Assembly (NCBI RefSeq): GCF_000384815.1
Contig: NZ_ARQF01000018.1
Span: 1-64,000 of the forward strand
DNA length: 64,000 nucleotides
Source: Halodesulfovibrio aestuarii DSM 17919 = ATCC 29578
Lineage (GTDB): Bacteria; Desulfobacterota; Desulfovibrionia; Desulfovibrionales; Desulfovibrionaceae
Direction of reading: 5' to 3'
Made by a program: the position numbers and the translations under genes. Positions 1 to 8,618 of the stretch are shown here, in pieces (within the stretch, counting starts at the first letter, position 1; every line of letters starts with the position of its first letter). The notes under the pieces were generated by a model. It was not told where the DNA came from and searched no databases. It worked only from the letters and a program-made list of their open reading frames with translations.

Positions 1-3000
1 GTGAGCGAAGGTCAGATTGTGACCACAGACGCTGACACAGGCGAAGCTGCGAACCATACCTTCAGCTTTGCGGACGGTGAAGACGGCTCCGGTACCTACG
101 GCAGCCTGACCCTTGATGCAGACGGTCACTGGAAATACGTAGCGGATAACGCCGCAGTGCAGGGGCTTGGCAGCGATGATACGTATGTGGAACATTTCTC
201 CGTTGAGGTCTCAGACGGTCACGGCGGCACCGACGTACAGACAATCGATGTGACGATCCACGGCACGAACGACGGTCCTGAGGTTGCGAGTGCAACTAAC
301 TTGGAAACGGGGCAAACGTTCGGTGATGGTGAAAATATTAGCGGTTCTGTAACAGAAGCCGGACATGGGGACACTGGTGATAGCTCTGCATCCGGTACTC
401 TTACTTTTAGTGATGCTGATAGTAATGATATTGGCAATAGCAGTGACGAAACAAGCGGTGGGCTTCATACTAACCTTGTCTATCAATTGACATCCGAGAA
501 TGAATCGTCAGATTCCTATGACCCTAAGGTCGATTCGTCTAGTGAGTCTGCTCTTAAGGTTGTAGGTGTCTATGGTGATCTGACGTATAACACTCAGAAT
601 GGTACTTGGGAGTACCACCTTGATAACGACAGAGAAGCAACTAAAGAATTAACCTTTGGTGATCCTGCGAAAGAGTCATTTACTGTAACAGCAACTGATG
701 CATCTGGTGCAACTGTTGATAAAGTTATTGATGTAACTGTTAATGGCCAGCCTGACTTGATTGAGTACAAACTTACTTTTGAAAGTCAAAATGGTGATTG
801 GCATAACGCTCTTGTGGTAGCTGTTACTGACGCCAATGGTGTTACTACAATGTATACTGATTGGAGTGACTCTCATAATATTGACGTTGGTTCTACACTC
901 CAGTTCTCTGCCTCGGAAAATGCAACTGTTGAGTACTTTTTGATTCCACAGGCTACAGAAGATAAACTTGATTCTGTGAGTTATAACGGTACAACCGTTC
1001 AGTATCAGAATTCGAACGGGGACATTGTTGATGCTATCTCAGACATGAAATCGCCAGGGCAGGCGCACCCTGGTACTGATTCGGATACCTACCGCTTTGA
1101 AGATGGTGGCGGCTCTGATTATAATGATTTTGTCTTTAAAGTTGAAACAGAGCATGCCGACTTGAAGCTCGAAGGTACTTCGGGTGGTGATGTTTTCCAT
1201 GGCACTGAAGGCAATGACATTATTGTTGATGGAGATGGCGGAAGCTCGAATATAGTTGATGGTTCATTTACAGAGACTGGCGAAAGTTATTCCTCAGGTG
1301 ATAACGGCGCTGAAACTAATCTTTCTGGTAAAGATTGGCATACTGATAATTCTGTAGAATTGGTGCACCGGGATGTCTCTGGAGAAACTAATTATTTTGT
1401 GGAGCTTGATACAAATCCTAACCGTCCTTATCAGTCGAATGAACATCCCACAAATATATACCAGGATATTGATACTGTTGTTGGCCAGACGTACACCCTG
1501 ACATTTAAGGCTGGTGCTGTTGAGTCAGGAGATGAACTTTATGCAAAAATTCTCGGTACAATTGTTAGTTCAGATGGTGGGACAGTCTATTCTGACAATG
1601 TCCTTATTTTTGCTCCTGACGATTCAGACGGAACTTCATGGAATACGTATACCATCACTTTTGTTGCAACATCAGACTCGACTAGAATTGAATTTGGGCA
1701 GGATGGAAGTACAGAGTCCGGCTCCTATGATTGGAAGGGCGTCTATCTTGATGATGTTTCCATCCAGTCTGCTGGTAATGACGTTTTGTATGGTCATGGC
1801 GGAAATGATACGTTAGACGCAGGCTCTGGGAACGACTTCTTAAATGGTGGCACCGGTGATGATATCTTGATTGGTGGTGACGGTAATGATGTCCTTGTCG
1901 GTGGCGCTGGTGCAGACCATCTGATTGGCGGGAATGCCACAGTTGTCAATGGTGAAGTAACCATTACTGCTGGTGGAGATAGTGGTATTGATACTGTAAG
2001 CTATGAACACTCTGCTCACGCCGTAAATGTCGATTTGAACTTATCAGGCGCTCAGGTTGATTTTGCAAGTGCCACACACGGCGATGCAGTGGGTGATATT
2101 TTGGATGGCATTGAGAACCTTGTCGGCAGTGCGCATGCTGATACCCTGATAGGTGATTCTAATGTGAATGTTATCCATGGTGGTGCAGGTGACGACACGC
2201 TGTATGGTGGTGATGAAATTACGGGGCAGCCTGTAGCAAGTGATGATTTTTCATCAAATCCTTGGGATAATACTGAATGGCCATTTCATGGAGACGTTGA
2301 GTGGAAGTGGGAGTGGGTTCCAAACCCTGATTATGATTGGCTGCACAATCCTGATCCCGGACATAATGATGTTTATTTAAATCTGGGAGATGCCCGAAAT
2401 AATGGTGGTAATGGTGAGTTGTCACACACCATTCTTGGTACAGAGGGTGAATACATCATGACATTCGATGTCCGAAACAGCGGTGGCGGCAGCGATGGGC
2501 TTAAAGTTGATGTTGATGGTACAACGCATGTGATTCCTAAGGGGAGCGTCTCTGATTCATGGGAAAGCCATGTGGTAACTTTTGAGGGTGATGGCAAGAC
2601 GGATATTAAATTTTATCATGATGAAGAAGTGCGAGCGGGGAATAAAGATCATGGCATTGATCTTGACAACATTTCTGTTGTTAAAGTTGATGATCACCTT
2701 TACGGAGGCGATGGCAATGATACCTTGAATGGGGGCGCGGGCAATGACATATTGAATGGCGGTGCCGGTGATGATACCTTCCTGTTCACATCCCATGACT
2801 TTCAGAAATCTGGTGAAATAACCGTTATTGAAGATTACGAAAAAGGGCATGATAGCCTTGCCTTTAGCGATGTACTGGATTCCTCATCATTAACGGAACA
2901 TGCAACGGTAACTGCTGTCGATAACGGAGGATCGGGTGTTGTGACGATTGTAGATGCAACGACACATTTTACCCATACTATTGTTTTCGAAGGTTATCAC

Positions 3001-3054
3001 GATGAGTTAGACCAACTTGCACAACAAATTCAGCATTTGATAACCCACAGCTAG
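1..3054 (+). CDS. RTX/VCBS giant adhesin, C-terminal part (5' end outside window)
   Basis: The reading frame is open from the first base, so this is the 3' end of a much longer gene; the GTG at base 1 is probably internal. Visible order: VCBS-type repeats to about residue 250, a domain with a DUF4114-like acidic motif (FEDGGGSDYNDFVF, about 370), a lectin/galactose-binding-like beta domain (about 420-590), RTX calcium-binding nonapeptides of GGxGxD type (about 595-640), a second beta domain (about 740-895), more RTX repeats (about 900-930) and a C-terminal type I secretion target region. Such proteins are exported by an ABC-MFP-TolC system and hold cells to surfaces in biofilm; Ca2+ folds the RTX part outside the cell. 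No transporter genes follow. The first 290 bases are clearly GC-richer than the rest. The family call is firm; ligand and full length cannot be seen. Confidence 0.85.
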   Translation: MSEGQIVTTDADTGEAANHTFSFADGEDGSGTYGSLTLDADGHWKYVADNAAVQGLGSDDTYVEHFSVEVSDGHGGTDVQTIDVTIHGTNDGPEVASATNLETGQTFGDGENISGSVTEAGHGDTGDSSASGTLTFSDADSNDIGNSSDETSGGLHTNLVYQLTSENESSDSYDPKVDSSSESALKVVGVYGDLTYNTQNGTWEYHLDNDREATKELTFGDPAKESFTVTATDASGATVDKVIDVTVNGQPDLIEYKLTFESQNGDWHNALVVAVTDANGVTTMYTDWSDSHNIDVGSTLQFSASENATVEYFLIPQATEDKLDSVSYNGTTVQYQNSNGDIVDAISDMKSPGQAHPGTDSDTYRFEDGGGSDYNDFVFKVETEHADLKLEGTSGGDVFHGTEGNDIIVDGDGGSSNIVDGSFTETGESYSSGDNGAETNLSGKDWHTDNSVELVHRDVSGETNYFVELDTNPNRPYQSNEHPTNIYQDIDTVVGQTYTLTFKAGAVESGDELYAKILGTIVSSDGGTVYSDNVLIFAPDDSDGTSWNTYTITFVATSDSTRIEFGQDGSTESGSYDWKGVYLDDVSIQSAGNDVLYGHGGNDTLDAGSGNDFLNGGTGDDILIGGDGNDVLVGGAGADHLIGGNATVVNGEVTITAGGDSGIDTVSYEHSAHAVNVDLNLSGAQVDFASATHGDAVGDILDGIENLVGSAHADTLIGDSNVNVIHGGAGDDTLYGGDEITGQPVASDDFSSNPWDNTEWPFHGDVEWKWEWVPNPDYDWLHNPDPGHNDVYLNLGDARNNGGNGELSHTILGTEGEYIMTFDVRNSGGGSDGLKVDVDGTTHVIPKGSVSDSWESHVVTFEGDGKTDIKFYHDEEVRAGNKDHGIDLDNISVVKVDDHLYGGDGNDTLNGGAGNDILNGGAGDDTFLFTSHDFQKSGEITVIEDYEKGHDSLAFSDVLDSSSLTEHATVTAVDNGGSGVVTIVDATTHFTHTIVFEGYHDELDQLAQQIQHLITHS

Positions 3055-3066
3055 TTTTATTCAATC

Positions 3067-3099
3067 AAAAGCCCCGTTCTTTCGAACGGGGCTTTTTTT
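3067..3099. terminator. Bidirectional terminator between adhesin and oppD-like gene
   Basis: The stem GCCCCGTTC/GAACGGGGC (3071-3079 with 3084-3092) is followed by seven T on the plus strand and preceded by an A-run, so it can end both converging genes. Confidence 0.85.
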
Positions 3100-3143
3100 G
3101 TCTTTTATGGAAGACGGGTAGCGCTGCGGAGTGGACGTTGGGG

Positions 3144-4127
3144 CTATTCATATAACCAGCAACGCACTGCCCTGTGATTACTTGGTGTTAGCAACGGCGG
3201 TTCCAGTTCTCTACATTTGTCGAAAGTGTGCTTGCAGCGTTCATGAAAACGACAGCCTGTTGGCTGGGCGTAAAGCGGGGCTACTACTCCAGGTATTGTT
3301 TCCAACATTCCTCTGTGAAGCGGGGTGCCTTTTTCAGGAATGGTCGGAATAGAGCGCATGAGCCCTTGTGTATATGGATGGAGGGGATTTTTAAACAGGT
3401 TGATGGTACTTGCTTGTTCAACAACGCGACCACTATACATTACGACAACGTCATCAGTGTTTTCTGCGACTACACCGAGATCATGAGTAATAAGGAGTAG
3501 AGCCGTTCCCGTATCGTCTGCAAGTTTATGCATAAGATCTAAAATTTGTCCTTGAATGGTGACATCGAGTGCTGTTGTAGGTTCGTCTGCAATGATTAGA
3601 CGTGGTGAGCACGCTAGCGCCATAGCTATGACGACACGTTGCCGCATCCCGCCACTCAGCTGATGTGGGAATTCTTTAGCTCGCTGTGCAGGAGAAGGGA
3701 TGCCAACTTGATGAAGGAGTTCAATTGCTCGATTTAATGCAGGTTTTTTCCCAAGACCTTCGTGCAGGCGGACTACTTCGGCAATCTGGTCACCAATTTT
3801 AAATACAGGATTAAGCGAGGTCATTGGTTCCTGAAAGATCATCGAAATAGAATTGCCACGAATTCGTTGCATCTCTTTTTCGGGCAGAGTGAGCAGATCT
3901 TGGCCATCAAAAATTACTTTACCGCTTACGATTTTACCGGGAGGTGTCGGAATGAGCCGCATGATGGAAAGTGAGGTAACACTTTTTCCACATCCGGATT
4001 CGCCAACAATGCCCAAAGATTGGCCTGCGTTAATGGTAAAGCTTACGTTGTCAACAGCCGTAAGTGTACCGTGAGTCGTGGTATGAAAAACAGTTGTTAA
4101 ATCCTGAACAGAAAGCAGCGGGGGCAT
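3144..4127 (-). CDS. Oligopeptide/dipeptide ABC transporter ATP-binding protein (OppD/DppD family)
   Basis: ATPase subunit that would power peptide or nickel-type uptake through a membrane permease. Seen: Walker A GESGCGKS, signature LSGGMRQR, Walker B LIIADEP followed by TTALDVT, and the C-terminal oligopeptide-family Cys motif CRFHERCKHTFDKC. I start it at the ATG at 4127 (327 residues, the usual length) with a weak AGGAC upstream; a TTG at 4217 would add 30 non-homologous residues. It stands alone: no permease, binding protein or second ATPase is adjacent, although this family is normally in a five-gene operon. It converges on the adhesin gene and is divergent from feo. It may serve a transporter encoded elsewhere or be a remnant. 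The family assignment is secure; the substrate is unknown. Confidence 0.88.
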   Translation of the reverse strand: MPPLLSVQDLTTVFHTTTHGTLTAVDNVSFTINAGQSLGIVGESGCGKSVTSLSIMRLIPTPPGKIVSGKVIFDGQDLLTLPEKEMQRIRGNSISMIFQEPMTSLNPVFKIGDQIAEVVRLHEGLGKKPALNRAIELLHQVGIPSPAQRAKEFPHQLSGGMRQRVVIAMALACSPRLIIADEPTTALDVTIQGQILDLMHKLADDTGTALLLITHDLGVVAENTDDVVVMYSGRVVEQASTINLFKNPLHPYTQGLMRSIPTIPEKGTPLHRGMLETIPGVVAPLYAQPTGCRFHERCKHTFDKCRELEPPLLTPSNHRAVRCWLYE

Positions 4128-4387
4128 AGTGAGTCCTGTTGGTAAAGTTTCGTAAAAAGCGGAAGGTGCATTGACTCGATGATTTCGAGTATTATTTATA
4201 TCATCTAACCACTGCAATTTTTGTACAGGCTGTGAGTTACCTTATAGTCTGTTAAAAAAGCAATGGGTATGCTGCATTCAAAGATACGGCTTGAAAGAGG
4301 CTGGTGCAAGGAATCTTTATCTATAGGGTATCACTAACCTTAATGCTTTAGAAATTAACGTTACGTCGGAAAGGCTGTAGAATGTAG

Positions 4388-4404
4388 TTGAAAATAATTT
4401 TCAA
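4388..4404. promoter_or_regulatory. Fur box 1 upstream of feo
   Basis: TTGAAAATAATTTTCAA is a perfect inverted repeat around a TAA centre and matches the Desulfovibrio-type Fur motif (TGAAAAT-N-ATTTTCA). It lies about 75 bases upstream of the first feoA. Confidence 0.8.
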
Positions 4405-4421
4405 TTACATTTCCATTGTTC

Positions 4422-4450
4422 TTGACAATCATTTTCAATTTGCATAGTTA
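4422..4450 (+). promoter_or_regulatory. feo promoter with overlapping Fur box 2
   Basis: A -35 TTGACA (4422-4427), a 17-base spacer and a -10 TAGTTA (4445-4450) are visible. The second Fur box TTGACAATCATTTTCAA (4422-4438, one mismatch from a perfect palindrome) covers the -35 and most of the spacer, so Fur-Fe2+ would block polymerase directly. Iron-repressed expression of the feo genes is inferred. Confidence 0.7.
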
Positions 4451-4477
4451 CTAGTCATACGTTTTGGAGGGGCACAT

Positions 4478-4750
4478 ATGCCATGTTGTAAACGCAAGCA
4501 TAAATTGAATTCCTTACCTGCTGGTTGCAAAGCTCGAATCAGAGGGTTTTGTTCGGAACCGAAGCTGAGAGGTCGACTCTGCGCGCTGGGGCTTACTCCG
4601 GGTACCGTTGTTGAGGTGTGTTCCCCGTGCAGCTTTAGAGTAAAGGATTGCCTGCTCACTTTGGGTGACGACATTGCACGTAAGTTAGAATGTGAACCAT
4701 TAGAAAACGAACAAAACTTGAAAAGTACAGAGACTGCGGGCACATTATAG
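4478..4750 (+). CDS. feoA: FeoA-domain protein, cysteine-rich variant
   Basis: Small cytoplasmic SH3-like protein that in this family assists FeoB in ferrous iron import. The FeoA signature LRGRLCALGLTPGTVVEV is visible near residues 30-48. The ATG at 4478 has a GGAGG about 9 bases upstream. Unusual: nine cysteines in 90 residues, including CC at 3-4 and CSPC at 48-51, unlike the second FeoA at 5167, which has none. This suggests a metal- or redox-sensing role. It is first in the feo cluster behind two Fur boxes. FeoA identity is secure; the role of the cysteines is inference. Confidence 0.85.
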   Translation: MPCCKRKHKLNSLPAGCKARIRGFCSEPKLRGRLCALGLTPGTVVEVCSPCSFRVKDCLLTLGDDIARKLECEPLENEQNLKSTETAGTL

Positions 4751-4881
4751 CAGTTTTGGTTACTGATAATTATATGACTCTAAACAAGAGGTGTTTTATG
4801 CTGTTGCAAGGTGGAACCCGCTAGAGGTGTCCACTGAAGGTGACAAACGCTTTTTAATTGATGAGTAATCGGAGGTGTCCA

Positions 4882-5070
4882 ATGACGGATGCTATTATTG
4901 TTGCAGCTATTATCGCTGTAGCAGCTGGTTATCTTGTTCGTCGCTTTATAAAAAAGGGTGCATCTGGAGGCTGTGGTTGCGGAAGCGACTGCGGTGGATG
5001 TAGTTCAGCCGGCGGTAAAAGTTCACAAGATGTAAAATCAGGCTGCAGTTGCTCTTCGCACAAAGAGTAG
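4882..5070 (+). CDS. FeoB-associated Cys-rich membrane protein
   Basis: A 62-residue protein: one N-terminal membrane helix (about residues 3-20, AIIVAAIIAVAAGYLV), a short basic stretch RRFIKK, then a Gly/Cys-rich tail with CGCGSDCGGCSS and CSCSS. This is the architecture of the small FeoB-associated Cys-rich proteins that accompany feo operons, with the tail probably in the cytoplasm. I start it at 4882 because GGAGGT lies 5 bases upstream; the upstream ATG at 4861 has no such site. It sits between the two feoA genes, whereas it more often follows feoB. Its biochemical role is not established. Confidence 0.8.
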   Translation: MTDAIIVAAIIAVAAGYLVRRFIKKGASGGCGCGSDCGGCSSAGGKSSQDVKSGCSCSSHKE

Positions 5071-5092
5071 CAAAGGTTTTGTACGATCCGAC

Positions 5093-5119
5093 AGTGTGCG
5101 AAAGTAGCACACTTTTTTT
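5093..5119 (+). terminator. Internal terminator/attenuator in feo cluster
   Basis: The stem AGTGTGC/GCACACT with a 7-base loop is followed by seven T. It separates feoA1 and the Cys-rich gene from feoA2-feoB, so the two halves may be expressed at different levels. Confidence 0.65.
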
Positions 5120-5130
5120 ACCGGATCTAA

Positions 5131-5147
5131 TTGATAGAGATTTTCAA
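5131..5147. promoter_or_regulatory. Probable third Fur box, upstream of feoA2-feoB
   Basis: TTGATAGAGATTTTCAA matches 14 of 17 positions of the two upstream boxes and keeps the ATTTTCAA half intact. It follows the internal terminator and precedes feoA2 by 19 bases, suggesting a second iron-controlled promoter. Confidence 0.5.
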
Positions 5148-5166
5148 TTTCATAGAGGGTGGTTAA

Positions 5167-5403
5167 ATGTCTAATGCTATTCCGATGCGAGAATTAAAAG
5201 TAGGTGAAAAGGCCAAAGTAGTTGCTATTACAGCAATTGGCGAGCTCGGCCGTCGAATTCGTGATATGGGACTTGTTCCCGGGGCTGCACTTGAAGTTGT
5301 CGGGCGCGCGCCATTAAAGGATCCTGTTGCGTTGCGTCTTACTGGTTTTACTCTTTCCCTGCGTAATAATGAAGCAGACTACATCGCTGTTGAACGCGTT
5401 TAA
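5167..5403 (+). CDS. feoA: FeoA ferrous iron transport accessory protein
   Basis: 78-residue FeoA of canonical length. It has the family core (GELGRRIRDMGLVPGAALEVVGRAPLKDP broken over residues 20-50) and no cysteines. The RBS GAGGGTGG precedes the ATG at 5167. It lies 43 bases upstream of feoB, the normal feoA-feoB arrangement. It binds the FeoB cytoplasmic side and is thought to modulate the G-domain. Confidence 0.92.
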   Translation: MSNAIPMRELKVGEKAKVVAITAIGELGRRIRDMGLVPGAALEVVGRAPLKDPVALRLTGFTLSLRNNEADYIAVERV

Positions 5404-5446
5404 GAAATAATCTGCCACAAAAATTTCTGTATACGAGGAATATTTC

Positions 5447-7633
5447 ATGTCTAAAGAGATCAAAGTTGCTCTTGCCGGTAACCCTAACTCCGGTAAAACA
5501 ACTGCGTTTAACGCAATCACCGGTGCGCGTCAGCATGTAGGCAACTATCCGGGGATTACTGTTGATAAGAAAGAAGGGTTTACTAGTGTTGGTGAGAACA
5601 AAATTCATCTTATCGACCTTCCGGGAACCTATTCTCTTACTGCGTACACCATGGAAGAAATTGTTGCGCGTAACGTTGTTGCTGATCAGCGCCCGGATGT
5701 AGTCATTGATGTTCTCAATGCCGGTGCTCTCGAGCGTAACCTTTACCTTGCAATCCAGTTGATGGAAATGGGCGCTCCACTTGTTCTTGCTCTGAATATG
5801 ATGGATGAAGCGAACAAGCAGGGAATGAAGATTGATCTTGCTAAGCTTTCTGAATTGCTGAACGTGCCTGTTGTAGAAACCGTTGCACGCACAGGGGACG
5901 GTATTCCGAGTCTGATGGAAGCTACCGTAAAATGCGCTGCGGAGAATCAGGGCAAAAAGTGGGAACCCCTTTCTATCTCATACGGGCCGGATCTTGACCC
6001 TGCCTTAGACAAACTGATTGCCCTTATTGAGGAAAACAACGTTCTCACTGACCGTTATCCGGCTCGTTGGACCGCAATAAAATACCTCGAAAGTGATGAT
6101 GAAATTATACAGCTTGGTCGTGAAATGCATCCTGTTTCCGCCGAACTGGAAGAAATCGTTAAGGATGTTTCCAAGCATCTTGAAAGCACTCTTGCAACGT
6201 ATCCTGAAGCTGTTATTGCGGATTACCGTTATGGTTTTATTACCTCTATTATTCGTCAAGGTGTTGTAACTCGTCTCGATGCAACCGCAGATCGTGTAGC
6301 GCTTTCGGACAAAATTGACAGGGTTGTAACGCATCGCTTTCTTGGCCCGCTCATCATGTTCGGCATCATGTATTTGATTTATCAGATCACGTTTACATTT
6401 AGTGAAATTCCGGTTGGCTGGTTTGAAAATTTCTTCGGCTGGCTAGGAGGAATTGCAGACGCCAATATGTCTGAGGGGTTGCTCAAATCTTTGATTGTAT
6501 CCGGTGTGATTGATGGTGTGGGCGGCGTAATGGGCTTTGTTCCGCTTATTATGTTTATGTTCTTGCAAATTGCCCTTCTTGAAGACTCCGGTTACATGGC
6601 TCGCGTTGCATATATGCTTGACCGCGTATTCCGTTTCTTCGGCTTACATGGTTGTTCAGTAATGCCGTTTATTGTGTCAGGCGGTATTGCAGGCGGTTGT
6701 GCTGTGCCGGGTGTAATGGCTGCACGTACTTTGCGTAGTCCTAAGGAAAAATTGGCGACACTTATTACAGCGCCGTTTATGGCGTGTGGTGCTAAGCTTC
6801 CAGTATTTCTTCTCTTTGTAGGTATTTTCTTTAAAGAACATCAGGCTATGGTAATGTTTCTGCTTACTATGGTTGCATGGGCATGTGCTCTTATCGTTTC
6901 AAAAATTCTTCGTAATACCGTTATTAAGGGTGAATCTACTCCATTCGTAATGGAACTTCCTCCGTACCGCTTCCCGACTATGCGTGGTCTCTTTATCCAC
7001 ACCTGGGAGCGCACATGGCAGTACATTAAGAAAGCTGGTACCGTGATTCTTGCTATCTCTATTCTTATCTGGGCAGCAATGACCTTCCCGAACCTTCCTG
7101 CAGATCAGGTTGCAGCATTTGATGCACAGAAGACTGTTGTTCAAGAGCAGATTGATTCTGCGAATGCTTCCGGTGCACCTGCGGCAGAGCTTGAAGAAAA
7201 ACTGGCCATGATTGAAAACGATGAAGCAGAAGCGACTCTTAAAAATTCTTATGCGGGTAGTATTGGCGTCGCTCTTGAGCCAGTTATGCGTCCTGCCGGC
7301 TTTGACTGGCGCACAAACATTGCTCTTGTGGGTGGTTTTGCTGCAAAAGAGGTTATCGTTTCAACTCTTGGTACAGCATACTCTCTTGGTGACGTTGATC
7401 CGGAAGATGCTGCACCGCTTGCGGAGCGTATCGCGCAGGATCCGAACTGGACTCCTAGCACCGCAATCGCATTCCTCCTCTTTGTACTTCTCTACGCACC
7501 GTGTTTTGTAACTGTTGTTGCTATCAAACAGGAAGCAGGTTCATGGAAATGGGCACTCTTCTCAGTTGTATTCAATACAGGTCTTGCATACATAGTAGCG
7601 GTAGCTGTGGTTCAGATTGGCAAATTGCTGTAA
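5447..7633 (+). CDS. feoB: Ferrous iron transporter FeoB
   Basis: 728-residue inner-membrane Fe2+ transporter. The N-terminal G domain shows G1 GNPNSGKTT (about residues 10-18), G3 DLPGTYSL and G4 NMMD. It is followed by a helical GDI-like region and then two Gate domains in the membrane part, with the conserved Cys-containing segments GCSVMPF, GCAVPG and MACGAKLPVF. A charged loop (about residues 555-600) lies before the last helices. The length and all motifs are intact. It ends in a strong terminator and is the last gene of the feo cluster. Confidence 0.96.
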   Translation: MSKEIKVALAGNPNSGKTTAFNAITGARQHVGNYPGITVDKKEGFTSVGENKIHLIDLPGTYSLTAYTMEEIVARNVVADQRPDVVIDVLNAGALERNLYLAIQLMEMGAPLVLALNMMDEANKQGMKIDLAKLSELLNVPVVETVARTGDGIPSLMEATVKCAAENQGKKWEPLSISYGPDLDPALDKLIALIEENNVLTDRYPARWTAIKYLESDDEIIQLGREMHPVSAELEEIVKDVSKHLESTLATYPEAVIADYRYGFITSIIRQGVVTRLDATADRVALSDKIDRVVTHRFLGPLIMFGIMYLIYQITFTFSEIPVGWFENFFGWLGGIADANMSEGLLKSLIVSGVIDGVGGVMGFVPLIMFMFLQIALLEDSGYMARVAYMLDRVFRFFGLHGCSVMPFIVSGGIAGGCAVPGVMAARTLRSPKEKLATLITAPFMACGAKLPVFLLFVGIFFKEHQAMVMFLLTMVAWACALIVSKILRNTVIKGESTPFVMELPPYRFPTMRGLFIHTWERTWQYIKKAGTVILAISILIWAAMTFPNLPADQVAAFDAQKTVVQEQIDSANASGAPAAELEEKLAMIENDEAEATLKNSYAGSIGVALEPVMRPAGFDWRTNIALVGGFAAKEVIVSTLGTAYSLGDVDPEDAAPLAERIAQDPNWTPSTAIAFLLFVLLYAPCFVTVVAIKQEAGSWKWALFSVVFNTGLAYIVAVAVVQIGKLL

Positions 7634-7653
7634 AAAGTGAATAGTGAATAAAC

Positions 7654-7692
7654 AAAAAGTCCCGTTCAATTTCGATTGAGCGGGACTTTTTG
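7654..7692 (+). terminator. feoB terminator
   Basis: A-rich/T-rich stem AAAAAGTCCCGTTCAAT pairing with ATTGAGCGGGACTTTTT, with one G-T position. Confidence 0.85.
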
Positions 7693-7781
7693 TTTATATC
7701 CTGTGGAGGATAAGCTGTCATTTACACAGTCGGCTATGACTTGGGGCATACATTTCTCCATTAAGCTGGCTGGTTCAAAAT

Positions 7782-7819
7782 AAAAAAAGCCCGCGCTAGA
7801 AATAGCGCGGGCTTTTTTT
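7782..7819. terminator. Terminator of the FKBP gene (bidirectional)
   Basis: AAAAAAAGCCCGCGCTA pairs with TAGCGCGGGCTTTTTTT around a 4-base loop. It lies 17 bases beyond the stop of the minus-strand FKBP gene. Confidence 0.85.
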
Positions 7820-7836
7820 ATTCGAATGAAATCAGA

Positions 7837-8262
7837 CTAGGCGATTTCAACGAGCTCAATTTCGAAGGTAAGGTCTTTACCTGCGAGTGGGTGGTTGGCA
7901 TCAAGGGTAATGCCATCTTCTTTTACGGCAGTAATAACTACTTCCATAACACCACCTTCGGATTCAAGCTGCAAGAGCATGCCGATTTCTGGGGTGATGT
8001 GTTCAGGCACTTGATCATTGGCAACATCAATAATCATTTCGTCATTGCGCTGACCGTATGCTTCGTCTGCTGGGATAGTAACTTTAGTAGCGTCACCAAC
8101 GCTCATACCCTCAACAGCTTTTTCGAAACCAGGAATAAGCATGCCGGAACCAAGAGTAAACTCAAGAGGTTCGCGCTCGCGTGAGGAATCGAAAACAGTA
8201 CCGTCATCGAGAGTACCAGTATAGTGAACTTTTACAGAATCGCCGTCTTTGACCTGTGCCAT
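7837..8262 (-). CDS. FKBP-type peptidyl-prolyl cis-trans isomerase (SlyD-like)
   Basis: 141-residue two-domain FKBP. It has the FKBP core VKVHYTGTLDDGTVFDSS (about residues 10-27) and GSGMLIPGFEKAV (about 38-50), then an insert-in-flap domain (about 65-120) as in SlyD. It catalyses prolyl isomerisation and acts as a folding chaperone in the cytoplasm. There is no signal peptide and no His-rich metal tail of the E. coli SlyD kind. The start has a GGAGAC site just upstream. It is a single-gene unit. Confidence 0.92.
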   Translation of the reverse strand: MAQVKDGDSVKVHYTGTLDDGTVFDSSREREPLEFTLGSGMLIPGFEKAVEGMSVGDATKVTIPADEAYGQRNDEMIIDVANDQVPEHITPEIGMLLQLESEGGVMEVVITAVKEDGITLDANHPLAGKDLTFEIELVEIA

Positions 8263-8618
8263 GAAGGTCTCCTTGTTAAAAATATGGTATGATAGGATGA
8301 CTGTTCACACTTTGAAAGTCAATTCTTATTTAAAGGACGGTATGATTGCACGGTGTGTTATATTTTGAGCATGGACATCTCCTTGTGTATGGAATACGGA
8401 GCCAGAAAACATGTTGATGGTATCCTCGTACCTTACTGATTTTTTGTAGGTATACCTGTTTTTTCGGAGCCTGAATTTATTGTCAGTAATTAGGTGCTGC
8501 AAACTGTGAAAGAGTGGTGCTGTCAGCATGTCAGAAAAGTTAAAAAAGTAGTCCCGAATACTTGACCAGTCGCGAAATCTGAAATAGTAGTACTTATAAG
8601 AACTACGCAGGAGAAGAG
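8263..8618. other. Intergenic region between FKBP and the TrmB-like regulator
   Basis: 356 bases holding divergent promoters presumably. I see no convincing small gene: a 67-codon frame on the minus strand lacks a ribosome site and family resemblance. GGAGAAGAG just before 8619 is the RBS of the next gene. Confidence 0.5.

Noticed and set aside
4128-4217. TTG start extending the OppD-like protein by 30 residues
   Set aside because: The added residues do not match the family; the ATG at 4127 gives the usual N-terminus.
4798-4824. 8-codon ORF with an RBS between feoA1 and the Cys-rich gene
   Set aside because: Too short to support; no pattern to call it a leader peptide.
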